Shown here: piece after piece, positions 7,824-14,052 of the stretch
Layout: every line of letters begins with the position of its first letter
How positions within the stretch are numbered: the stretch's first letter is position 1
DNA from: an uncultured Prevotella sp.
GTDB taxonomy: Bacteria; Bacteroidota; Bacteroidia; Bacteroidales; Bacteroidaceae
Direction of reading: 5' to 3'
Length of the DNA: 16,504 nt
Assembly: GCA_900548585.1 (NCBI GenBank)
Contig: URLI01000043.1
Span: forward strand, 1 to 16,504
Notes under the pieces: model-generated
Told to the model about the DNA's origin: nothing
What the model saw: the letters and a program-made list of their open reading frames with translations, nothing else
The model's database searches: none
Program-made: the position numbers and the translations under genes

Positions 7824-8845
7824 CGCATCAGGAACGAGAAGCGGTCAACGTTCTTCAGTGCTATGCCAGCCCCGTTTGCCACACTGTGCAACGGGTCCTC
7901 GGCAACGTGGAACTTGATGTTTATCTTGTCGGTCAGACGCTTGTCGAGACCGCGCAGCAGCGCGCCGCCGCCAGTGAGATATATGCCGTTCTTGACGATG
8001 TCGGCATACAGTTCCGGCGGCGTGGCCTCGAGCGCCGAGAGCACGGCGTTCTCTATCTTCGCTATTGTCTTGTCTATGCAGTGCGCGATCTCCTGGTAGC
8101 ACACCGGCACTTCCAGCGGCAGCGCGTTTATCCTGTTCGGGCCATGCACGACATAGTCCTCCGGGGCCTCGTTGCCAAGGTCGGTGAGAGCCGAGCCGAC
8201 GTTTATCTTTATCCGCTCGGCCATGCGCTCGCTCACCTTCACGTTGTGCTGCCGGCTCATGTATTCCTGGATGTCGCCCGTCAGCTCGTCGCCAGCCACG
8301 CGTATGGAGTTGTTGCTCACGATGCCGCCCAGCGAGATGACGGCAATCTCGGTGCTGCCGCCGCCGATGTCAACAATCATGTTCCCCTCAGGGGCCTCAA
8401 CGTCGATGCCGATGCCTATTGCCGCCGCCATAGGCTCGAATATCAGATACACGTCGCGCCCGTCGGCATGCTCGGCAGAGTCGCGCACGGCACGCAGCTC
8501 AACCTCGGTGGAGCCCGACGGCACGCCGATCACCATGCGGAGCGACGGCGACCCGAAGAGGCGGTGGCCGGAGTGGACCATCTTTATCAGCCCGCGCATC
8601 ATCTGCTCGCAGGCGGAGAAGTCGGCTATCACACCGTCGCGCAGCGGACGTATGGTGCGGATGTTCTCGTGTGTCTTTTCGTACATCATCTTCGCTTTCT
8701 CGCCAACGGCAATCATCTTGTCGGTGCGGCGGTCGAGGGCGACGACCGACGGCTCGTCGACAACAATCTTGTCATCACTGATAATGATGGTGTTGGCGGT
8801 GCCGAGATCCATTGCTATCTCCTGAATGAATGAAAAAAATCCCAT
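7820..8845 (-). CDS. mreB: Rod shape-determining actin-like protein MreB
   Basis: Actin-fold filament protein that guides side-wall synthesis at the inner face of the cytoplasmic membrane. At 341 residues it has normal length. Nucleotide-binding motifs are visible: DLGTANT at 13-19 (phosphate 1), DIGGGSTEIAV at 159-169 (phosphate 2) and TGGGALLRGL at 291-300 (adenosine). The hydrophobic N-terminus MGFFSFIQEI fits the membrane-binding amphipathic end of MreB. The gene begins 24 bases after purH and its stop overlaps the mreC start. Confidence 0.97.
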   Translation of the reverse strand: MGFFSFIQEIAMDLGTANTIIISDDKIVVDEPSVVALDRRTDKMIAVGEKAKMMYEKTHENIRTIRPLRDGVIADFSACEQMMRGLIKMVHSGHRLFGSPSLRMVIGVPSGSTEVELRAVRDSAEHADGRDVYLIFEPMAAAIGIGIDVEAPEGNMIVDIGGGSTEIAVISLGGIVSNNSIRVAGDELTGDIQEYMSRQHNVKVSERMAERIKINVGSALTDLGNEAPEDYVVHGPNRINALPLEVPVCYQEIAHCIDKTIAKIENAVLSALEATPPELYADIVKNGIYLTGGGALLRGLDKRLTDKINIKFHVAEDPLHSVANGAGIALKNVDRFSFLMR

Positions 8846-8869
8846 CTTGTATTGTTTTGCTTGTTTTTG

Positions 8870-9466
8870 TTATTTTGCGAACCATTCCCTGATGGCGGTG
8901 TCGTAATGGCTGCTCACGCCGAAAGCCTCGCACGCGAGGGCGCGGCGCTGCCCGCGAGTTGTCTCCGCCCCCTGCCTGCGGAGGATGTCGAGAAGCTCGG
9001 CATACTGCTCCTTGCCGGGGATGATAACCACGTCGTCGAAATTCTTTGCTGCGGCACGTATAAGCGAGATGCCGCCTATGTCTATCTTCTCTATGATGTC
9101 CTGCTCGCTGCTCGAGGCGTCGCTGACGGTCTGCTCGAACGGGTACAGGTCAACTATGACGAGGTCTATCTCAGGAATGCCATACTCCCCCATCTGTCTC
9201 CTGTCGCCCTCGTTGCCACGGCGCGCCAGTATTCCCCCGAATATCTTCGGGTGGAGTGTCTTAACCCGTCCGCCGAGAATTGACGGATATGTCGTGACGC
9301 TCTCCACGGCCTGACACTCATATCCCAGCGACTCGATGAATTTCTGAGTGCCGCCGGTGGAAAGGAATTTCACCCCCTCGGCGTTCAGCCTGGCAAGCAG
9401 TTCGTCAAGGCCGTCCTTGTGGAAAACCGATACCAGCGCCGTCTTAATCTTCTTTGTTCCAGCCAT
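8870..9466 (-). CDS. purH: IMP cyclohydrolase, PurH N-terminal domain only
   Basis: Last step of purine synthesis: ring closure of FAICAR to IMP. The 198 residues cover only the MGS-like cyclohydrolase half of PurH. Expected catalytic residues are present with family spacing: Lys69 in GGRVKTLHP, Tyr108 in DLYPF, Asp129 and Lys141 in the block 126-142. The chain stops at about the point where bifunctional PurH (around 500 residues) continues into the AICAR transformylase domain. Only 24 bases separate the stop from mreB, so no transformylase sequence, intact or decayed, follows. The transformylase must be encoded elsewhere or replaced. It is the first gene of the mre operon, 22-28 bases from the predicted transcription start. 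The frame is clean and does not look degraded. Confidence 0.92.
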   Translation of the reverse strand: MAGTKKIKTALVSVFHKDGLDELLARLNAEGVKFLSTGGTQKFIESLGYECQAVESVTTYPSILGGRVKTLHPKIFGGILARRGNEGDRRQMGEYGIPEIDLVIVDLYPFEQTVSDASSSEQDIIEKIDIGGISLIRAAAKNFDDVVIIPGKEQYAELLDILRRQGAETTRGQRRALACEAFGVSSHYDTAIREWFAK

Positions 9467-9493
9467 TCGTTGTTATTATTATTAATCAGTCTG

Positions 9494-9524
9494 CAAAAGT
9501 ACAAAAAAAAAGATGTTTCCACAA
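9494..9524 (-). promoter_or_regulatory. Promoter of the purH-mreBCD-mrdA-rodA operon
   Basis: Read leftward, TTG (9524-9522) is followed after 20 bases by TACTTTTG (9501-9494), which fits the Bacteroidota -33 TTTG / -7 TAnnTTTG pattern with its normal spacing. The spacer contains nine T in a row. Transcription would begin a few bases later, giving a leader of about 20-25 bases before the purH ATG at 9466. No other promoter is obvious within the operon. Confidence 0.7.
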
Positions 9525-9771
9525 GATTAACATACATAAAAAACTTAAAAACAGCATAAGTTGGTGTCCGCAAGCGGGTTTCCGCCGTCTGACAAAAGTC
9601 CCGGCGGCTCGCCCCGGATCTCGCGAATAGCGCGCGTGCCGCAAATACATAACCGCCATTCGCACGAAATTCACGGGGGCTCTCCAATGGATGTCTTTTG
9701 TGTTTTGCACAAGAGCGGCATGCAAATTACAGCCACACGACTTGCGACCAACGTCTGACACGTTTGCAAAC

Positions 9772-9844
9772 ACGCCGTATTTGCCCGGCAAATTCGCCGT
9801 AATTGCTGCGCAAATTCGGCGGTTTTACATCACAAATACGGCGT
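9772..9844. repeat. 12-bp inverted repeat with internal direct repeat
   Basis: ACGCCGTATTTG (9772-9783) and CAAATACGGCGT (9833-9844) are perfect reverse complements with 49 bases between them. Inside, GCAAATTCG occurs twice as a direct repeat (9788-9796 and 9810-9818, period 22). The right arm is also part of a local palindrome, AAATACGGCGTATTT (9834-9848). The nested symmetry suggests a folded RNA, a protein-binding site or a dispersed repeat unit. The function is unknown. Confidence 0.6.
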
Positions 9845-9957
9845 ATTTACATTCTGGTTTGCGCCCGGTCGCGCGCCGCCCCGCTGTCAACTTGCAGCCA
9901 GCAGCGTGCAAATGGCATGGCGGGCGACACGGGAAGTGTGCGAGGGTGTCGCGGCAT

Positions 9958-9982
9958 GGCACGGGCATACCGCTCCCGTGCC
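9958..9982. repeat. GC-rich hairpin
   Basis: GGCACGGG (9958-9965) pairs perfectly with CCCGTGCC (9975-9982) around a nine-base loop. There is no T run on either side, so it is not an ordinary intrinsic terminator. It lies between rplS and the purH promoter and has no assigned role. Confidence 0.5.
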
Positions 9983-10025
9983 TGCGCGGCGCGGCGCGTA
10001 AGGCCTGCCACGCTCCGGAGACGAG

Positions 10026-10056
10026 AAGAGGATGCGCAGTTGATGCACATCCTCTT
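10026..10056 (-). terminator. Probable rplS terminator
   Basis: AAGAGGATG (10026-10034) and CATCCTCTT (10048-10056) form a perfect 9-bp stem with a 13-base loop, about 30 bases after the rplS stop. The T tract after the stem is poor when read leftward and somewhat better rightward. Position makes it the likely end of the rplS transcript. Confidence 0.6.
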
Positions 10057-10087
10057 TCTTGTTTCCAAATTGATTTGTTGCGGAGTT

Positions 10088-10450
10088 TTATTTCTCCACC
10101 GCTGCGCTGTGCTTTTCCGCGATGCGCGCCTTCTTGCCGGTGAGCTTGCGCAGGTAGTACAGCTTTGCGCGGCGCACCTTGCCGACCTTGTTGACCGTGA
10201 TGCTTTCGATGTTCGGGCTCTCGATGGGGAAGATACGCTCAACGCCGGTTGTCCCTGACATCTTGCGGACGGTGAAGCGCTTCTTGTCGCCGTGGCCGCT
10301 GATCTTTATCACGACACCACGATAGAGCTGCACGCGCTCCTTGGTGCCCTCGATGATTTTGTAGGCAACCGTCACTGTGTCACCGGCCTTGAACTCCGGG
10401 TACTTCTTTCCGGTTGCAAATGCTTCTTCAGCAACTTTTATTAAATCCAT
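10088..10450 (-). CDS. rplS: 50S ribosomal protein L19
   Basis: Large-subunit ribosomal protein at the 30S-50S interface. The 120-residue protein is of standard length and shows the L19 hallmarks: FKAGDTVTVAYKIIEG at about 20-35, RVQLYRGVVIKISG at 38-51, the RRAKLYYLRKLTGKKARI block at about 93-110, and a basic composition. It appears to be transcribed alone, with a -7 box at 10540-10547 and a terminator hairpin after it, rather than next to rpsP-rimM-trmD. Confidence 0.97.
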   Translation of the reverse strand: MDLIKVAEEAFATGKKYPEFKAGDTVTVAYKIIEGTKERVQLYRGVVIKISGHGDKKRFTVRKMSGTTGVERIFPIESPNIESITVNKVGKVRRAKLYYLRKLTGKKARIAEKHSAAVEK

Positions 10451-10539
10451 TGATCTTGGTTTATTATGATTTGAATTGTTTCGCGCAACATAGCGAGGCT
10501 ACTCGTCTTCCTGCCATAGGTTACGTCGAAAAAGCGGTG

Positions 10540-10547
10540 CAAAGGTA
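10540..10547 (-). promoter_or_regulatory. -7 box (TACCTTTG) of rplS
   Basis: Read leftward, TACCTTTG matches TAnnTTTG. It would give an rplS leader of roughly 85 bases, which contains a small TAGC/GCTA hairpin at about 10491-10502. A TTG -33 element at the usual spacing is not evident. The leader is long enough to hold control of ribosomal protein synthesis, but I recognise no known leader motif. Confidence 0.5.
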
Positions 10548-10653
10548 ATGCTTTTTTTTGAATTTCCTGCCATTGCCGTGTTGTTTTTTCTTTTCAAGGA
10601 CTTTTTTTTCTTTTTTTCCCGCGTACATTGCTGTGTTATACCGATATTTTTTT

Positions 10654-10661
10654 TAACTTTG
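10654..10661 (+). promoter_or_regulatory. -7 box (TAACTTTG) of the nucleotidase pair
   Basis: TAACTTTG fits the TAnnTTTG consensus 26 bases before the ATG at 10688. The nearest TTG upstream (10628-10630) is 23 bases away, slightly longer than usual. The surrounding DNA is very T-rich. Confidence 0.55.
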
Positions 10662-10687
10662 CATACTGAAACCAATATATTAAAAAA

Positions 10688-11452
10688 ATGAGAAACAAGA
10701 CACTGTTTTTTTTATTTTCCGCAGCATTTGCTTTGTCTGCCTGCCGGACACACTACAGGCTCGCCTCGGTGGAGAGGACGCGCGTGCTGATTGACAGCCG
10801 CTATGACGCCTCGCCCGATGCCAAGGCTGCGGCGTTCATCGCCCCTTTCAAGAGTGTGGTGGACTCGGTGATGAGCCCCGTGGTGGGGACAACGGCGCGC
10901 TACCTTGAGCGCGGAAGGCCGGAGGGGCTGCTGTCAAACCTGCTGCCGGACATATTCATGGCAATGGCGCATGAGTATGGCGAGAAGCCGGACTTCGCGG
11001 CGTACAACTACGGCGGCATACGCGCCGCGTTGCCGGAGGGCAATGTGACGAAGGGCGACATAAACGACATCGCGCCGTTTGAGAACAAGGTGGTGTTCGT
11101 GACGCTGAGGGGGGACAAGGTGCTCGAACTGTTCCAGCAGATGCTCGACCGGGGCGGGGAGTGCGTGAGCCACGAGGTGCGCATCGTGGCTGACAGGAAC
11201 TACAGGCTGATCGAGGCGAAGGTGGCGGGCGTGCCGGTGGACCCGGAGCGCGATTACCGCATCACGACGATAGACTATGTGCAGCAGGGGAACGACGACA
11301 TGACGGCGTTCAAGAGCGGCAAGGACCTCAACTCGCCTGGCGGCGACGGGGCAAACTCGCGCAACCTGATACTGCGGTATGTGAAAAAACTCACGGAGCA
11401 GGGGAAGAAGATTGACAGTGAGATAGAGGGACGTATAACGATTAAAAACTGA
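10688..11452 (+). CDS. 5'-nucleotidase C-terminal domain lipoprotein
   Basis: A 254-residue lipoprotein with signal peptide 1-18, lipobox LSAC and lipidated Cys19. The rest matches the substrate-recognition domain of UshA-type 5'-nucleotidases. The hallmark NYGGIRAALP begins at 107, corresponding to the conserved N-x-GG-IR substrate-site motif, followed by KGDINDIAPFENKVV (122-136), and there is a late GNDDMTAF at 201-208. It lacks any metallophosphoesterase domain; that half is encoded by the next gene, eight bases downstream. Together they would make one complete enzyme that strips phosphate from nucleotides outside the cytoplasm, with this part tethered to a membrane. Whether the two proteins assemble is inference. 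Confidence 0.85.
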   Translation: MRNKTLFFLFSAAFALSACRTHYRLASVERTRVLIDSRYDASPDAKAAAFIAPFKSVVDSVMSPVVGTTARYLERGRPEGLLSNLLPDIFMAMAHEYGEKPDFAAYNYGGIRAALPEGNVTKGDINDIAPFENKVVFVTLRGDKVLELFQQMLDRGGECVSHEVRIVADRNYRLIEAKVAGVPVDPERDYRITTIDYVQQGNDDMTAFKSGKDLNSPGGDGANSRNLILRYVKKLTEQGKKIDSEIEGRITIKN

Positions 11453-11460
11453 GAAAGGCT

Positions 11461-12306
11461 ATGATGAAGAAAATTATGATTGCCACTATTATGTGCATCG
11501 CGAGCACGGTTGTGGCGCCGGCACAGGACAGGCAACTCGTGATACTGCACACGAATGACACACACAGCACGATATATCCGCTGAACGCGACGCTTTCCGA
11601 CACTCTCGTGGCGGGGCGCGGCGGCTTCCTGCGGCGAATAAAGATGGTTGAGGAGGAGCGCGCAAAGCATCCGTCGCTGCTGCTCATAGACAGCGGCGAC
11701 TTCTCGCAGGGCTCACCGTATTATAATATGTACAAGGGCGAGGTGGAGGTCCAGCTGATGAACATGATGGGCTATGACGTGGCGACAATCGGCAACCATG
11801 AGTTCGACTTCGGGCTGGAGAACATGGCGCGTCTGTTCAGGATGGCAAAGTTCCCGATAGTGTGTGCCAACTACGACTTCACGGGGACTGCCGTGGAGGG
11901 CCTCGTCAGGCCATACGTCATAATCAAGCGCGACGGGGTGAAGATTGGCATCTTCGGGCTCTCGCCTGCGCTGAAGGGACTCGTGTTCGACCACAACTGC
12001 GTCGGCGTGCGCTATCTCGACCCGGCGAAGGAGGCCCTGAAGTGGGGCGACTTCCTGAAGAACAAGAAGAAATGCGACGTGGTGATTTGTGTCTCGCACC
12101 TCGGATGGGAAATCGGGGGCGAGGACGACAACTACACTTTCGCCAAGGCGCGCAACATCGACCTCGTGCTGGGCGGACACTCGCACACATATTTCAGCGA
12201 ACTGGAGCATGTCACCGACCTTGACGGGAAGGCGATACCATTGGACCAGAACGGCAAGCACGCGGTTTATGTAGGCAAAGTGACGCTTAACATGAACAAG
12301 AAGTGA
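11461..12306 (+). CDS. Metallophosphoesterase, UshA-type catalytic domain
   Basis: Catalytic half of a 5'-nucleotidase-like enzyme, 281 residues. It begins with a signal peptide of about 21 residues without a lipobox, so it is probably soluble in the periplasm. Dinuclear metal ligands can be read off: Asp33 and His35 in HTNDTH, Asp80 in DSGD, Asn112 and His113 in GNHEFDFG, His213 in SHLG, and His240/His242 in GGHSHTYF. It ends where UshA would run into its C-terminal domain, which the preceding gene supplies. The AGAAAGG ribosome site and the eight-base gap show they form an operon. The order is catalytic domain second, the reverse of the fused protein. A strong terminator follows. Confidence 0.88.
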   Translation: MMKKIMIATIMCIASTVVAPAQDRQLVILHTNDTHSTIYPLNATLSDTLVAGRGGFLRRIKMVEEERAKHPSLLLIDSGDFSQGSPYYNMYKGEVEVQLMNMMGYDVATIGNHEFDFGLENMARLFRMAKFPIVCANYDFTGTAVEGLVRPYVIIKRDGVKIGIFGLSPALKGLVFDHNCVGVRYLDPAKEALKWGDFLKNKKKCDVVICVSHLGWEIGGEDDNYTFAKARNIDLVLGGHSHTYFSELEHVTDLDGKAIPLDQNGKHAVYVGKVTLNMNKK

Positions 12307-12336
12307 TCCGCCGCAAGGCGCGGATTGTAAAAACAG

Positions 12337-12384
12337 CCACCCCCACGAGTCTGTTCTAAGACTTATGGGGGTGGATTTATTTTG
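12337..12384. terminator. Two-way terminator between nucleotidase pair and porT
   Basis: CCACCCCCA (12337-12345) pairs with TGGGGGTGG (12366-12374), and an inner stem AGTCT (12348-12352) / AGACT (12359-12363) closes a short loop. A T-rich run follows rightward (12376-12383) and another follows leftward (TGTTTTTAC on the other strand), so it can end both converging transcripts. Confidence 0.85.
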
Positions 12385-12416
12385 TGTGAAATGTGGTCAG
12401 AAATTGTGGCGGCGGC

Positions 12417-13160
12417 TTACTCGAAATAGAACGTCAGCACGATCATCTTGCTGCGCCCCTTGTCCACCGAGGTGGTGTATTGCAGCATGTTCTTGTCTTT
12501 CAGGTGGTTGGCGTGGTCGGTGTCCAAACTGTTTGTCAGTCCGTAGGCGAATTTCAGCTCTGGCCGCAACTTGAAGAAAGGCAGGTAGAAGTCGCAGCCT
12601 ATGCCGGCCTCGAGATAAACGTCGTAGCGTTTCATCTTCAGGTAGTCGTCGTCCTTGTTGGAAAGGTTGATCATCGGGTTAAGCCCAATCATCATGTACG
12701 GCCGATGGTTGTTGAAACGCTTCGCGCTGTAGATGAGGTCGAGTGCGCAGGAGACGTATGCCGTCTTCAGTTCCTGCCGCTGCTCTATCGGCTGCCCGTT
12801 AGCGAGGCTTTCCTTGTGGTTGTGGAACGTGAAGTGTTTCGTGCCGAAGTACATCGCCGGCGCTATCCGCGCGGCGAAATATGTGCCGAGGCGGAACTCT
12901 CCCAGCACGCCCACGTTGAAGCCTGCGTCCCAGCGGTCCTGGTCGCAGGTGACAAGCGCCTCCCTGCTCCCGTCCTCGGTGGTTATCGTCTGCGGCCCAA
13001 CGTTGTTCAGCTCTATGTCCTGAAGGTGGGTGCCGACGAGGACTCCGAAATGGAACGGCCGCAGGTCGGTGTAGGGGCGGTTTTCCACCGTCCGCTGCTG
13101 CGCGAGCCCACGCAGGGCGCACGCCATCACTATGATTGTGCAAGCGATAATTCTTCTCAT
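12417..13160 (-). CDS. porT: PorT family outer-membrane beta-barrel protein
   Basis: A 247-residue protein with a signal peptide ending near GLA-QQ (residue 20) and alternating beta-strand pattern, finishing in FYFE as outer-membrane barrels do. The N-terminal mature part (NRPYTDLRPFHFGVLVGTH, 27-45) and total length resemble PorT, a type IX secretion-associated barrel of Porphyromonas gingivalis. PorT relatives also occur in Bacteroidales lacking the full secretion system, so the presence of type IX secretion cannot be concluded from this gene alone. It is transcribed alone, and no clear promoter box was found upstream. An untyped PorT-like barrel is the alternative. Confidence 0.72.
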   Translation of the reverse strand: MRRIIACTIIVMACALRGLAQQRTVENRPYTDLRPFHFGVLVGTHLQDIELNNVGPQTITTEDGSREALVTCDQDRWDAGFNVGVLGEFRLGTYFAARIAPAMYFGTKHFTFHNHKESLANGQPIEQRQELKTAYVSCALDLIYSAKRFNNHRPYMMIGLNPMINLSNKDDDYLKMKRYDVYLEAGIGCDFYLPFFKLRPELKFAYGLTNSLDTDHANHLKDKNMLQYTTSVDKGRSKMIVLTFYFE

Positions 13161-13470
13161 ATCCTATACAACGGCGTTTCCGCCCGTTTATTGCAGCGTG
13201 CCGTTCCAAACATTCATGGCATTTCCTCTGGGTTGCCATTGTTTTTGGCAAGACTGCGCCATTTGGCATTATCGCCGCCTTTTATCTGTGTTGTCGTGAC
13301 CTATTGGGGTTAAACAGTGGTTGTGTCCTCCACCGGTTGTCATTAAAATTGTGACCCATGAAACCATGAACGTCATTGCAAATCATCTTTATTAGGTATC
13401 AAAAGGCGGTTGAATAGTTAATTAATACAAAAATACATACTCAAAAATAGGTATATGACAAGTGTTTTAT
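13161..13470. other. Intergenic region between porT and ferredoxin
   Basis: Divergent spacer of about 370 bases up to the ferredoxin ATG, including a ferredoxin promoter box at 13471-13478. The porT side is of mixed composition; from about 13340 it becomes strongly A+T-rich, as expected for an upstream promoter region. I see no gene and no clear porT promoter. Very short frames near 13218-13300 have no start codon and are not supported. Confidence 0.5.
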
Positions 13471-13478
13471 TATCTTTG
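13471..13478 (+). promoter_or_regulatory. -7 box (TATCTTTG) of the ferredoxin gene
   Basis: TATCTTTG matches TAnnTTTG, 55 bases before the ferredoxin ATG, inside an A+T-rich stretch. No clean TTG -33 box is seen at the normal spacing. Confidence 0.55.
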
Positions 13479-13533
13479 CATCGTGATAAGTAAATACTAA
13501 TATTAACTTTAACAAATAAAAAACAGGAACATT

Positions 13534-13701
13534 ATGGCTTATGTAATTGGCGAGGACTGCATAGCATGCGGTACATGTATCGATGAGTGCCCGGTAGGAG
13601 CAATCTCCGAGGGCGAGCGTTATTCAATCAATCCTGACGAGTGCACGGAATGCGGCACTTGCGCAAGTGTTTGCCCGTCTGAGGCAATATCACTTCCGTA
13701 A
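13534..13701 (+). CDS. 2[4Fe-4S] ferredoxin
   Basis: Small soluble electron carrier of 55 residues, of the clostridial type. Two complete CxxCxxCxxxCP motifs are present: Cys9, 12, 15, 19 and Cys37, 40, 43, 47, each followed by Pro, ligating two 4Fe-4S clusters related by an internal duplication. The cluster from each motif uses its first three cysteines plus the last of the other. It is preceded by an AGGAAC ribosome site and followed by a strong terminator, so it is a one-gene unit. In anaerobic Bacteroidales such ferredoxins serve pyruvate:ferredoxin oxidoreductase and related enzymes; the partner here cannot be told from the context. Confidence 0.95.
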   Translation: MAYVIGEDCIACGTCIDECPVGAISEGERYSINPDECTECGTCASVCPSEAISLP

Positions 13702-13749
13702 GGTGTGCGTTCCCGTTATCAGGGCTTGGAAATTTGATTGTCAGAATTT

Positions 13750-13786
13750 AGGGTGTCTGGTCCGTGTGGACCGACACCCTTTTTTA
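13750..13786 (+). terminator. Intrinsic terminator of the ferredoxin gene
   Basis: AGGGTGTC (13750-13757) pairs with GACACCCT (13773-13780), and GGTCC (13759-13763) with GGACC (13768-13772), around a GTGT loop with one bulged base. Six T follow at once (13780-13785). Confidence 0.92.
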
Positions 13787-14014
13787 GTTTGTCGCCGCCT
13801 TCACAGTAAGCATCCAACATGTGCTTACCATGATGTTTGTCAATGGAGTACATACTGTCAAAAGTCGTTTCATCAAAACAGTGCGCAAACTGAATTCTTC
13901 CGGTACCTTTATTTCTTGCGGGAATGCCTCGTAGACAGTTTGAAGCAGAACTCCACTCTTCTTTATGGCATTTAATTCATTTTTATAGAAGATGCCAACA
14001 GCCTTGATAAATTC
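13784..14014 (-). pseudogene. Decayed protein fragment, possibly of a GHKL-type ATPase
   Basis: No intact gene is present, but two overlapping leftward frames read like pieces of one protein. The first, open from 14014, begins EFIKAVGIFYKNELNAIKK and includes LLQTVYEAF. A second frame, further on, contains KGTGRIQFAHCFDE and a following stretch to CEGGDK. The helix LLQxxxEAF and a KGxGRxQ glycine turn are reminiscent of the two ends of an HSP90/histidine-kinase-type ATP-binding domain, with the centre deleted and a frame change between. There is no start codon, and a stop codon lies immediately upstream. The family guess is weak; the claim that this is a coding remnant is somewhat stronger. 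Confidence 0.4.
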
Positions 14015-14052
14015 TTACATAACTAAATGTTGAAATTCTTTATGTTATCGCA

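Larger units (their letters stand above)
9525..10025. other. GC-rich spacer without a convincing gene
   Basis: About 500 bases lie between the purH promoter and the rplS terminator. Open frames exist on both strands but none encodes a protein I recognise, and their composition looks like frames in non-coding GC-rich DNA. The stretch contains a long-range inverted repeat at 9772-9844, a direct repeat inside it and a small GC-rich hairpin at 9958-9982, each listed separately. No promoter with both boxes was seen. A non-coding RNA, a regulatory region or a degraded gene are all possible. Confidence 0.5.

Noticed and set aside
9486..9791. Leftward open frame of 101 residues in the spacer upstream of purH
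   Set aside because: It runs across the purH promoter and into the inverted repeat, has no ribosome site I can see and no recognisable content. It could be reconsidered if conserved in relatives.
9772..9844. Possible CRISPR array
   Set aside because: There are only two 9-bp direct copies with a short gap, set in an inverted repeat; there are no regular repeats with spacers and no cas genes.
13667..13975. Rightward open frame of 102 residues after the ferredoxin gene
   Set aside because: It begins inside the ferredoxin gene, runs through its strong terminator and lies opposite the more protein-like leftward remnant.
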